Positions 1-7,278 of a stretch of 10,765 nt of DNA are shown piece by piece. The stretch is from a bacterium (GTDB lineage: Bacteria; Bacteroidota; Bacteroidia; Bacteroidales; Bacteroidaceae). A program made the translations under genes and the position numbers. The number at the start of each line of letters is the position of its first letter. Position 1 is the stretch's first letter. Under the pieces are notes generated by a model that did not search any database, was not told where the DNA came from, and worked only from the letters and a program-made list of their open reading frames with translations. The DNA lies in the NCBI GenBank assembly GCA_004562975.1, contig SFQP01000027.1:1-10765 (forward strand), written 5' to 3'.

Positions 1-1503
1 CTCCTTCAGACGGTTCATGCGGAACTCGTCGCTGCGGCGCGTTACCATGGCCACCCAGTAGCCGGCCACTTCCCAACCGTGTTCCCAGTAGGCGGCTTCG
101 GCCAACTGGTCGGCGGATAGGTTGTCTATGGCGTAGGTTCCCATGCCGGGGATGGTAATCTGGTCGGCATCGTTGCAGGCACGGCCGTGTACGCGCTTCA
201 GGCATTGCTTGGCCAGGGAGAGGTCGGCCACGCCTCCGCGTGCGGCACTTTCGGCATACCACAGCAGCACCTCGGAGTAGCGGATGACGCGGTGGCGGTG
301 ACCGTTGGTCATGCCGCGATAGTTGCGTTCCAGGTAGTTGTAGGGCTGCGCCAGTTCCTTGCCGTCGGCATCGGCGTTGGTGGTGAACACGCAGAACATG
401 GGGTGGTTGGCAGCCACCACGGGTTCGCCCTGGTCGTCCTTTGCCCACCAGTCTACCACCTTGGTGATGTTGCCGTTGCCGTCCTCGAAGGTCACTTTGG
501 GAGCGTAGACGGCATCCTTGCGCGGACCTTCGGGATAGTTTTTCCAGAACTTGATTTCGCCCCAGGCATCGCCCCAGCCGCCATCGCCAAGACCCTCAAA
601 GCGGCAGCAGGAAGTGAGTTGCGAGTCGTGGTCCCAGCTGCCGTTAATCGGCGAGTTGTCAATGCCGACCAAGGTAGCCTTGTTGTAGTTGTGGCCCATG
701 GAGTAAACTTGGTTCCACTCGTCTTCAAGATAGAATCCGTATTCTCCCGCTTTGTCGATCACTTCCTTGGCTTTCTCGGCAGCCAGTTTGTAATACTCCG
801 GCCCCAGGTTGAGCGGATAGCCGGCCATGGACATGTAGACGGCGGCGAGGGTGGCCTGTGCAGCCTGTTTGGTGATCCAAGCGTCCACTCCGTCGTGGTG
901 GCGCGGTGCCTTGTCGTAGCCGGTGGGGAGTTTGGCCTCCGCATCCTTCAGGTCTTCCACGATGAGTTTGTACACGTCTTCCACCTTGTCGGGTTTCTGG
1001 TCCGGTGCGGTGATGGCCGACGAGGTGATGAGCGGCAGCGGGCCGAAGATGCGCACGAGATAATAGTAGGCGTAGGCGCGCCAGTATTTGGCGTTGCCTA
1101 TGGCGATGTTCTTCTCCGTGTCGCTCACGGGGGCGTTGCCGGCCGTTTCGATGATCAGGTTGGCAGCCTTGACGACAGCGTAGTGGTTTTTCCATGCGGC
1201 GGTCACGCCCTTGTTGTTGTCTGATGCGCTGAAAGCATCCAACTCAGCGCAAGCCTGTTTGTTCGAGCCGGGGTTGGCGGTGATGTCATCGCCTTGCCAC
1301 TGCGGGTACATCATGTTGGTCCAGCCCTGTGTGAGGTTCACCTTTTCGTAGAGTGCCGTCACACTGCCTTCCAGGGCGGCCTGCGAGTCGAGGTAGTTGC
1401 CCGGCGTGAGCAACCCCTTGGGATCTTCTTCCAGAAAATCATTGCATGAGGCGGTGAGGAGTGCTGCTGCCATCATGCATCCCATGAATATTTTGCTTTT
1501 CAT
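1..1503 (-). CDS. SusD/RagB-family outer-membrane lipoprotein, 3' end cut by window edge
   Basis: Surface-exposed substrate-binding lipoprotein that partners the SusC-type receptor encoded just upstream; the pair imports glycans or other nutrients across the outer membrane. I translated the frame from the ATG at 1503 down to position 1: 501 codons without a stop, so the C-terminus lies outside the window. Residues 1-20 are a lipoprotein signal ending in L-T-A-S-C with Cys20 as the likely acylated residue, followed by N-D-F-L-E-E-D-P, the usual start of mature SusD proteins. The TPR-like SusD core motif around 138-160 (AKYWRAYAYYYLVRIFGPLP) and the late SusD motif RYSEVLLWYAESA at 408-420 are clear. 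Trp/Tyr-rich stretches at about 310-345 could contribute to ligand contact (inference). Substrate is unknown. It lies 166 bases after the SusC-like gene, wider than is usual for such pairs. Full SusD proteins are about 500-650 residues, so most of the gene is present. Confidence 0.95.
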   Translation of the reverse strand, partial: MKSKIFMGCMMAAALLTASCNDFLEEDPKGLLTPGNYLDSQAALEGSVTALYEKVNLTQGWTNMMYPQWQGDDITANPGSNKQACAELDAFSASDNNKGVTAAWKNHYAVVKAANLIIETAGNAPVSDTEKNIAIGNAKYWRAYAYYYLVRIFGPLPLITSSAITAPDQKPDKVEDVYKLIVEDLKDAEAKLPTGYDKAPRHHDGVDAWITKQAAQATLAAVYMSMAGYPLNLGPEYYKLAAEKAKEVIDKAGEYGFYLEDEWNQVYSMGHNYNKATLVGIDNSPINGSWDHDSQLTSCCRFEGLGDGGWGDAWGEIKFWKNYPEGPRKDAVYAPKVTFEDGNGNITKVVDWWAKDDQGEPVVAANHPMFCVFTTNADADGKELAQPYNYLERNYRGMTNGHRHRVIRYSEVLLWYAESAARGGVADLSLAKQCLKRVHGRACNDADQITIPGMGTYAIDNLSADQLAEAAYWEHGWEVAGYWVAMVTRRSDEFRMNRLKE

Positions 1504-1669
1504 TGTGTTATACTTTATGGTTTGGGAATGATGCAAATAAGGTTATGAGGTGTTGCGCTACGCGCAGGTTATGAGGTTAATGCATTACTGCTAATGGCGG
1601 ATAATATGGCCGCATCGGGTAACGGGATAACCATGTAACCTTATCTCTTATAACCTAAAGAAATGAGGG
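1504..1669 (-). other. Structured susC-susD intergenic spacer
   Basis: Non-coding 166-base spacer. On the plus strand AGGTTA occurs at 1540, 1566 and 1574, and the opposing word TAACC at 1628, 1636 and 1651. This gives a perfect 9-base inverted repeat (ATAAGGTTA 1537-1545 with TAACCTTAT 1636-1644) and an alternative 7-base pairing (AGGTTAT 1566-1572 with ATAACCT 1650-1656). A 5-base-pair hairpin with a three-base loop (1554-1566) sits between two copies of GGTTATGAGGT (1541-1551 and 1567-1577). A central bulged hairpin spans 1594-1615. No T-run follows these stems on the minus strand, so they do not look like an intrinsic terminator. No full TAnnTTTG promoter for the susD-like gene was found, so it is probably co-transcribed with the susC-like gene. 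A role in processing or differential expression of the two genes is inference. Confidence 0.6.
1637..1657. repeat. Left arm of imperfect inverted repeat flanking the susC-like gene
   Basis: The 21-base plus-strand segment reads AACCTTAT, CTCTTA, TAA, CCTA. The minus strand at 4717-4735 reads AACCTTAT, T, CTCTTA, CCTA. The two therefore match in opposite orientation over 18 bases (8+6+4) with one single-base and one three-base bulge, flanking about 3.06 kb that contains the whole susC-like coding region. Confidence 0.6.
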
Positions 1670-4600
1670 TCAGAACGTCATGCGCACGCCCAGGGTGAAG
1701 GTACGCGGATTAGGATACGAACCCATGTCGAGACCGTTGTTCACGTCCACGTGGCTGCTGCTGAAGGATGCGCCTGCGGGGTCATTGCCCTTGTAGCCGG
1801 TGATGGTGAAGAGGTTCTGCACGGAGAAGGAGAAACGCAGGTCGGCCACGTTGCCCACCTTCGTGCGCGGCAGGGTATAGGCGATGCTCACGTTCTGGCA
1901 GCGGAAGTAATCAGCGTCTTCCAACCACTTCGTGGAGTTGCCGTAGTTCTTGTTCTGTGCGCCGAGCGAAGGCATCTCCTTGCCGATGAGGCCGATATAG
2001 TCCTTGTCCGTGACGAACATGGAGGCACCCACCTGCGAGTTCATGGCAAAGCGCACGAGGTTCAGGCGTTGTGCGCCGAAGGAAGCGTTGAAGAACACGT
2101 TGAAGTCCCAGTTCTTCCAGGAGAGCGTGTTGTTCCATCCCAGGGTGAAGTCCGGGTTGGCACAACCGATGACAAAGCGGTCGTCGCCCGACGGGGTGAG
2201 CGTAATGTTGCCGTTTTTGTCAAAGTAAGTGTCAACATACGTGCCGTCATCCTGCTTTTGCAGTCCGGCCCATTTGTAGCCGTAGAACGTACCGATGGAT
2301 TCGCCTTCCTTGATGATGGTGCAGGCGTCAACCGTACCCTGCGAGGGGCTTTCTCCGTAGAGGATGGGGTCTTCGGCGGTGAGTTTGGTCACTTCGTTCT
2401 TGATGTAGCTGCCGTTGAGGTTGGTGGTCCAGCTGAAGTCCTTGGTCTGGAAGATGCGGGCCGTGAGGCTGACATCCACACCCTTGTTGCTCACTTCGCC
2501 GGCGTTGACCCAGTACGTCGGGCCTCCCTGGTAGTCCGGAGCCGTCTTCTTCAGGAGCGCGTCGGTCGTCTTCTTGCTGTAATAGTCCACGCTCAGGGCG
2601 AGGCGGTTCTCCAGGAAGCCGAGGTCAATGCCCAAGTCGAACTGCTTCACCTTTTCCCAGGTGAGGTCAGGCGTGGCAGGGTTGTTGGACCAGTAGCCAG
2701 TGAAGTTTGTGCCTGTGCCGTAGTTGAATGACATGGACGACATGGTGCCCAAAGTGCTGTAGGGGGCGATGTCCTGGTTGCCGATGATACCGTAGCTGGC
2801 GCGTATTTTCAGATTGCTGATGGCCTTGATGTTCTGCATGAACTCTTCCTGCGAAACGGTCCAGGCTGCGGCGATGGAGGGGAAGTAGCCCCATTTGTCG
2901 TTGGTGAAACGCGAGCTGCCGTCGGCGCGGAACGTACCCGTAAGCATATAACGGTCGTTGTAGTTGTACATCACGCGGGCCACCCCTGAGAGGAGCGTCC
3001 ATTTGTTGTAGCCGTTGGCGGCGTTGCGGGTGGCGGCGTTCTGCACGTCCCAGTAACCCACGCTCTCGTTGGCCAGGTTGTCGCCGCTCACGTTCATCAT
3101 GCGGTATTCGGACGACGTGGCCTCCCACACGCCGGTGGCGGTGAGTGCGTGGCCGCCCCACTTGTGCGTATAGGTCAGGTTGTTGGTGGTTTGGAGCAAG
3201 AGGCGGTAAACGTCGGAGTTCGACATCGAGCTGGCTCCCATGGCCTTGCTCGAGCCGAAGCTGTATGCCTTGCGGTCAGAGTAGTCCACACCGTTGGTGG
3301 TGGTGAAGGTGAGGCCGGGAAGGATGTTGAATTTCAGGTCAATGTGGCCGCTGGCGGTGCTCTTCTGTCGGTCGTTCTGTGTGCCGTTCAGATAGGCCAA
3401 CGGGCTTTTCTGGATACAGTTGTAGGGGTCAAGGCTGTACGAACCGTTGTCGGAGAAGATTTCCATGGTCGGCGAGTAGTTCAGCGCAATCCAGATGGGG
3501 TTCCACTGGTTCTGGTTGAAGCCCGTTCCCTTTCCCTTTCCTTGCGCCAGGTTCACGTCGGCGGTGAGTTCGAGCCAACTGAAGAGTTTGCTGTGGACGT
3601 TCATCTTGGCCGAGTAGCGTTCAAATTTGGTGTTTTCGATGACACCCTCGTGCTGCATGTAGTTGCCGGAAACATAGAACTGTGTTTCCTCGTTTCCTTT
3701 CGAGATGGCCAGTTTGTAGTTTTGTGTCACGCCGGTGCGGAGCACTTCGTCCAGCCAGTCCACTCCGGGATTGGTGCCTTTCAGGTAGCCGGTCAGCTGG
3801 TCGGGGTCGACACCTTTATAGTCAATCAAGGCTTGTGCGTATTCTTTCGTGCCCATCACTTCGGGCATGTTGTAAGCCTTGGCGATACCTACTGTTGCGT
3901 CGAACACCACTTGCGTGCCCGATGAGCGGCCTTGCTTGGTCGTGACGAGCACCACGCCGTTGGCACCGCGCGCACCGTAGATGGCTGTCGACGAAGCGTC
4001 CTTCAGCACTTGCATGCTTTGGATGTCCTCCGGGTTGATGCCTTCGAGTCCGCTTTCGCGCACGATGCCGTCGACAACATAAAGCGGGTCATTGCTTTTA
4101 TTGATGGAGCTGACACCGCGTACACGGATTTTCAAATCACCGCCCGGCACGCCGCTCTGCATCACTTCGATACCCGAAACGCGGCCTTGCAGTGCGTCTT
4201 CGATACGGGTGACGGGTTCGTCCTTGAACGACTTGTTGTCCATCACGGCCACAGAACCGGCCAAGTCGGCCTTGCGCACGGTGCCGTAACCGATGACTAC
4301 GGCCTCGTTCAGCGTGTTGTCCATGCTTTTGAGGCTGACGTTGAGGGTCGTGCTGGTTACTTTCTTCTCGTAGCGTTCGTAGCCGATGTAGGAGAACACG
4401 AGTGTCTGGCCGGGAGCAACCTTGATGCTGAAGCGGCCTCTTGCATCGGTCACGGAACGCATTTGCGTGCCTTTCACCACCACGGTAACGCCGGGCAGTG
4501 CCTCGCCGGTTTCGTCCGTCACGATGCCGCTGACGGTGCGTTGTTGTTGTAACTCAGTGGAAAATGCCACGTTGTCGTGGGGAAGCAGGGCATGGGCGTT

Positions 4601-4711
4601 CAGACCCGCCGATGCACAAAGCAACAAACCCAAACATACGGGCCGGGCAAACTCACGGCTTTGCATCTTGCGCAAACCGAGTGCCCAACGGTTGTTCTTG
4701 GAGCTTTTCAT
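1670..4711 (-). CDS. SusC/RagA-type TonB-dependent outer-membrane receptor
   Basis: Outer-membrane beta-barrel importer, energised by TonB, working with the SusD-like lipoprotein next to it. The protein is 1013 residues, typical of SusC. In order: basic N-terminus and hydrophobic signal sequence (about 1-41, cleavage near A-H-A); carboxypeptidase-regulatory-like domain at about 58-128 (VSGIVTDETGEALPGVTVVV); TonB-box-like EAVVIGYGTV at 136-145; plug domain at about 150-262 with RVRGVSSINKSNDPLYVVDG and VLKDASSTAIYGARGANGVV; then the barrel, ending in a terminal Phe (TLGVRMTF) as expected for barrel assembly. There is no STN domain, so direct sigma/anti-sigma signalling is not indicated. An in-frame ATG exists upstream at 4789, but it lies within the predicted promoter (-7 box 4759-4766), so I place the start at 4711, leaving a leader of about 40 bases. 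The substrate cannot be read from sequence, and no glycoside hydrolase or regulator is visible in the window. Confidence 0.96.
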   Translation of the reverse strand: MKSSKNNRWALGLRKMQSREFARPVCLGLLLCASAGLNAHALLPHDNVAFSTELQQQRTVSGIVTDETGEALPGVTVVVKGTQMRSVTDARGRFSIKVAPGQTLVFSYIGYERYEKKVTSTTLNVSLKSMDNTLNEAVVIGYGTVRKADLAGSVAVMDNKSFKDEPVTRIEDALQGRVSGIEVMQSGVPGGDLKIRVRGVSSINKSNDPLYVVDGIVRESGLEGINPEDIQSMQVLKDASSTAIYGARGANGVVLVTTKQGRSSGTQVVFDATVGIAKAYNMPEVMGTKEYAQALIDYKGVDPDQLTGYLKGTNPGVDWLDEVLRTGVTQNYKLAISKGNEETQFYVSGNYMQHEGVIENTKFERYSAKMNVHSKLFSWLELTADVNLAQGKGKGTGFNQNQWNPIWIALNYSPTMEIFSDNGSYSLDPYNCIQKSPLAYLNGTQNDRQKSTASGHIDLKFNILPGLTFTTTNGVDYSDRKAYSFGSSKAMGASSMSNSDVYRLLLQTTNNLTYTHKWGGHALTATGVWEATSSEYRMMNVSGDNLANESVGYWDVQNAATRNAANGYNKWTLLSGVARVMYNYNDRYMLTGTFRADGSSRFTNDKWGYFPSIAAAWTVSQEEFMQNIKAISNLKIRASYGIIGNQDIAPYSTLGTMSSMSFNYGTGTNFTGYWSNNPATPDLTWEKVKQFDLGIDLGFLENRLALSVDYYSKKTTDALLKKTAPDYQGGPTYWVNAGEVSNKGVDVSLTARIFQTKDFSWTTNLNGSYIKNEVTKLTAEDPILYGESPSQGTVDACTIIKEGESIGTFYGYKWAGLQKQDDGTYVDTYFDKNGNITLTPSGDDRFVIGCANPDFTLGWNNTLSWKNWDFNVFFNASFGAQRLNLVRFAMNSQVGASMFVTDKDYIGLIGKEMPSLGAQNKNYGNSTKWLEDADYFRCQNVSIAYTLPRTKVGNVADLRFSFSVQNLFTITGYKGNDPAGASFSSSHVDVNNGLDMGSYPNPRTFTLGVRMTF

Positions 4712-4716
4712 AAAAA

Positions 4717-4735
4717 TAGGTAAGAGAATAAGGTT
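4717..4735. repeat. Right arm of imperfect inverted repeat, in the susC-like leader
   Basis: On the minus strand this reads AACCTTATTCTCTTACCTA and lies 5-24 bases before the ATG at 4711, inside the ribosome-binding region and downstream of the promoter. It is the inverted partner of 1637-1657. Its first nine bases, AACCTTATT, also recur in the same orientation ahead of the susD-like gene (plus coordinates 1536-1544). Confidence 0.6.
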
Positions 4736-4758
4736 GAATAAACTGGTTTGTTTGTCCG

Positions 4759-4790
4759 CAAATATAGAGGGCTGGGAGGTTAAAAACAAG
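4759..4790 (-). promoter_or_regulatory. Bacteroides-type promoter for the susC-susD-like operon
   Basis: On the minus strand, TATATTTG (4766 to 4759) matches the Bacteroides -7 consensus TAnnTTTG. CTTG (4790 to 4787), a one-mismatch form of the -33 TTTG, lies 20 bases upstream, the expected spacing. Transcription would begin near 4752-4755 and give a leader of about 40 bases before the ATG at 4711. Confidence 0.7.
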
Positions 4791-4841
4791 GGATAATCGT
4801 GATTTTTTTATAAATCCAAGATAGTTTCGTAATAAATAGGC

Positions 4842-4866
4842 AAAAAAATGGTGCAATTTGGACCAT
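4842..4866 (-). terminator. Intrinsic terminator after the ABC-GT14-MATE operon
   Basis: Downstream of the MATE stop codon on the minus strand, ATGGT and ACCAT (4866-4862 and 4852-4848) form a 5-base-pair stem that continues inside through further pairs after one G-G mismatch. It is followed by a run of seven T (4848-4842). The stem is AT-rich and short, but the long T-run and its position between two minus-strand transcription units support the call. Confidence 0.55.
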
Positions 4867-4886
4867 AAGGCTTTGGGCTGCGGATG

Positions 4887-6227
4887 TCACTTCCCCTGCA
4901 TTTCGGCAAAGGCTCGCAGGGCCAAGGGCAGACACAAGGCGAAGGAGCAGAGGTCCGCCGCAGCCTGACATATTTCCACGCCTGTCAGGCCCAGCAGGCG
5001 GGGCAGCACGAGGATGAGGGGGATGAAGAAAAGCCCGCTGCGCGAGGCGGCGGCCAGGTTGGCCTGCAGGGGCTTGCGGATGGTTTGCAGCATCATGTTG
5101 GTCAGTCCTACGGTGGGCATGAAGACGAAGGCGGCCATCTGCCAGCGCAGGGCTGAGGCTCCCACCGCCACCACGGCGGGGTCGTGGCGGAACAGGCGGA
5201 TGATGTCTTCGGCAAACACCATGCCCGGCACGGAGCAGGCGAGCAGGAAGAGCGTGCCCAGCTTGGCGCAGTAGACGAAGCCTTCCTTCACGCGCCGGTA
5301 TTGTCCGGCACCGTAGCAGAAGCCGCATAGGGGCTGGTAGCCTTGCCCCAAGCCGATGATGATGGCAAAGATGAAAAAGCAGACGCGGTTCACGATGCTC
5401 ATGCCGGCAATGGCGGCATCGCCAAATGCCCCGGCGGCCACGTTGAGGGCAATGGTGGAGGCGGCGGCCAGACCCTGGCGCGAGAGCGAGGGGGTGCCGC
5501 CCATGACTATCTCCTTTAGCAGCGCGAAACGGGGCGAGAAACGCCGCAGGTCGATGGGCAGGCCACCGTTCTGCCGCGCCATGCAGAGCAACACCACGAA
5601 GCTGCACGCCTGGCTTACGACTGTGGCCCACGCCGCGCCGCTGATGCCCAGTCCCAGGCCGAAGATGAGCAGCGGGTCGAGCACGACGTTGAGAATAGCC
5701 CCTGTTAGGATGCCGTACATGGCGAAGGCGGCGTTGCCCTGAAAGCGCATCTGGTTGTTGAGGGTGAGCGAGGCGGTGGTGAAGGGGGCTCCGAGCAGCA
5801 CGATGCCGAGGTAGGTCTCAGTATAGGGCAGGATGGTGGGCGTGGAGCCGAGCAGTACGGCCAGTTCCGTCAGAAAGAAATGGCCGGCCACGACCAGCAG
5901 CGCACCAAAGGCAAGGCTGTAGCAGAATCCCGTGGCCGACATCGTGTGAGCCTCCTCCCTCCGGCGCGCTCCCAGCTTGCGCGACATATAGTTGCCCGAG
6001 CCGTGGCCAAAAAAGAAGCCGATGGCCTGGACCATCGACATCACGGAAAACACGATGCCCACTGCCGCCGTACATTGTGTGTTGATTTGGCTCACAAAGT
6101 AGGTGTCGGCCAGGTTGTACAGGCTGGTGACGATCATCGAGATGATGGTGGGCACGGCCATCGTCAGGATTACTTTGTGGACGGGGGATTTGGTCAGGAA
6201 ATCGTAGTTGTTGCGTTTGGTGGGCAT
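4887..6227 (-). CDS. MATE-family multidrug/cation efflux protein
   Basis: Inner-membrane antiporter of the MATE family (MepA/DinF-like), which exports organic cations or drugs in exchange for Na+ or H+. At 446 residues it has the usual length for 12 membrane helices in two halves. The first half starts with AVPTIISMIVTSLYNLADTYFV (24-45), which includes the conserved TM1 Asp41, and FFGHGSGNYMSRKLG (72-86). The inter-helix motif N-N-Q-M-R-F-Q-G-N (157-165) and VVLDPLLIFGLGLGISGAAW (181-200) are typical. The second half begins near 238 and carries the mirror motif GLGQGYQPLCGFCYGAGQ (292-309). It is the last gene of a minus-strand operon, 66 bases after the glycosyltransferase gene, with a small hairpin in that gap. 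There is no strong Shine-Dalgarno sequence, although GAAGA directly precedes the ATG. The true substrate is unknown; lipid or oligosaccharide flippases share the wider MOP superfamily fold, but the motifs fit MATE best. Confidence 0.93.
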   Translation of the reverse strand: MPTKRNNYDFLTKSPVHKVILTMAVPTIISMIVTSLYNLADTYFVSQINTQCTAAVGIVFSVMSMVQAIGFFFGHGSGNYMSRKLGARRREEAHTMSATGFCYSLAFGALLVVAGHFFLTELAVLLGSTPTILPYTETYLGIVLLGAPFTTASLTLNNQMRFQGNAAFAMYGILTGAILNVVLDPLLIFGLGLGISGAAWATVVSQACSFVVLLCMARQNGGLPIDLRRFSPRFALLKEIVMGGTPSLSRQGLAAASTIALNVAAGAFGDAAIAGMSIVNRVCFFIFAIIIGLGQGYQPLCGFCYGAGQYRRVKEGFVYCAKLGTLFLLACSVPGMVFAEDIIRLFRHDPAVVAVGASALRWQMAAFVFMPTVGLTNMMLQTIRKPLQANLAAASRSGLFFIPLILVLPRLLGLTGVEICQAAADLCSFALCLPLALRAFAEMQGK

Positions 6228-6242
6228 TCTTCGGGTGAAAAT

Positions 6243-6261
6243 GGTTGCGGAAGGGGCAACC
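6243..6261 (-). promoter_or_regulatory. Small hairpin in the MATE leader
   Basis: A perfect 6-base-pair stem, GGTTGC with GCAACC and a 7-base loop, lies 15 bases upstream of the MATE ATG on the minus strand. It is followed by ATTTTC, a T-run too short for a convincing terminator. It could tune translation or mRNA ends between the glycosyltransferase and MATE genes (inference). Confidence 0.35.
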
Positions 6262-6293
6262 GGGTTTGTGGGGATGCGGCGCGGTGCATGGAG

Positions 6294-7265
6294 TCAGTCG
6301 GCTGTCCGGCGCAGGAGGTCGATGTGGCGGGCCAGTTCGTCGGATACGCCGCTCACCACTTTCCGGCAGAACATCTTGCCGCTTTGTTGCAGTCGGGGCA
6401 GGTCGTCCATGGTGAGCTGCCTGATGCCCTCGCCATAGTCGATGAAATGGAGCGGCGTGAGGCGGGTCAGGCCCGGGTAGGGGTTGGGGAGCACCGCGTC
6501 GGACGGGGCGAAACGAGAGTTGTAAACAATGGTCTGCACGCATAGTTCGCTGGGTACGAAGGCCGTGCGGAAATAGCGGCAGAAGGCGGGTTCGGATTCG
6601 AGTACATGGCATACGTGGCGCGCACAGTCGGGGGTGAGTGCCCAGTAATCCGACCCGAAAAAGACATGACAGGGCTTGCCGCCCAACTTCACCACAGGGC
6701 GGCGGCGCACGCCCAGAAGGCGCAGCACGGTGCGCGAGGCCACGACCAGCTTGTCCTTGAGCCATTGGATGGGGAAGTCCAGATCGCGGAAGGGGTGCAG
6801 GCAGGTGATTTTGCGCAGCTGTTGCGCATCATCGGTCAGTGTCAGGTCATGGCCACCGATGAACTGGCGGTCAGCATGTTCACGGAAATAGCGGTGGATG
6901 CGGCTGTTGGACCACAGCGGATAGTCCTGTGCGCTCAGGCATACGAGGTGGCTGTAGGCGGTTCCGCTGGCGAGTGCGGCGCGCAGGAGTTCGTGTTGGT
7001 AAACCACCTGTTGCCAGCCGCCCCAGCTGATGCGGTGGCGCGGCACGAAGCGGACCTTTCCGGGCAGCGCGCTGCGGAACGGCGCTTCGTCCACCCGGGC
7101 ATCAAGGTGTACGTAGAAGTCGGCGCGGTCGTCGAGTGCAGCGATGAGGCGCGCCAAATGTTCGGGGTCGCGGTAGGCCGAGATGAGGTAAGCCAGACGG
7201 TCGGGTGGGGCGGCTTGTTTTCCGTTTTCTGGGACGGGCTGCGGGGATGAGGAGGTCATGGACAT
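6294..7265 (-). CDS. GT14-type (Core-2/I-branching family) glycosyltransferase
   Basis: Predicted inverting sugar transferase of CAZy family GT14 (Pfam Branch), whose known members transfer beta-1,6-GlcNAc or xylose from nucleotide sugars. With the start chosen at 7265 it has 323 residues, is soluble, and has no signal peptide. Family landmarks: LAYLISAYRDPEHLARLIAALD (24-45) opening the nucleotide-binding fold; FYVHLDARVD (50-59); ISWGGWQQVVYQHELLRAA (79-97); HLVCLSAQDYPL (106-117); FFGSDYWALT (202-211); VPSELCVQTIVYNS (237-250), whose Glu240 sits where the family's catalytic Glu is expected; HFIDY (273-277); and KMFCRKV (297-303). The frame extends upstream to an ATG at 7352, but that would overlap the ABC gene heavily. 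The ATG at 7265 begins 13 bases after its stop, and one at 7259 is also possible. Acceptor and donor are unknown; modification of capsule, LPS or an exported glycan is a guess. Confidence 0.88.
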   Translation of the reverse strand: MSMTSSSPQPVPENGKQAAPPDRLAYLISAYRDPEHLARLIAALDDRADFYVHLDARVDEAPFRSALPGKVRFVPRHRISWGGWQQVVYQHELLRAALASGTAYSHLVCLSAQDYPLWSNSRIHRYFREHADRQFIGGHDLTLTDDAQQLRKITCLHPFRDLDFPIQWLKDKLVVASRTVLRLLGVRRRPVVKLGGKPCHVFFGSDYWALTPDCARHVCHVLESEPAFCRYFRTAFVPSELCVQTIVYNSRFAPSDAVLPNPYPGLTRLTPLHFIDYGEGIRQLTMDDLPRLQQSGKMFCRKVVSGVSDELARHIDLLRRTAD

Positions 7266-7278
7266 GGAACATGAAGGG

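Noticed and set aside
187..1224. Long plus-strand open frame (345 codons) opposite the SusD-like gene
   Set aside because: It is antisense to a clear SusD reading frame with a lipobox and conserved motifs; its translation is low-complexity Val/Gly/His-rich, typical of a GC-rich shadow frame.
1751..2731. Long plus-strand open frame opposite the SusC-like gene
   Set aside because: Antisense shadow of the receptor barrel; no recognisable motifs.
4712..4789. 26-codon N-terminal extension of the SusC-like protein from the ATG at 4789
   Set aside because: It would start inside the predicted promoter and precede an ordinary signal peptide; the ATG at 4711 fits better.
5818..6765. Minus-strand frame of 315 codons across the GT14/MATE junction
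   Set aside because: It overlaps two well-supported genes in another frame and its Arg/Pro/His-rich translation has no domain features.
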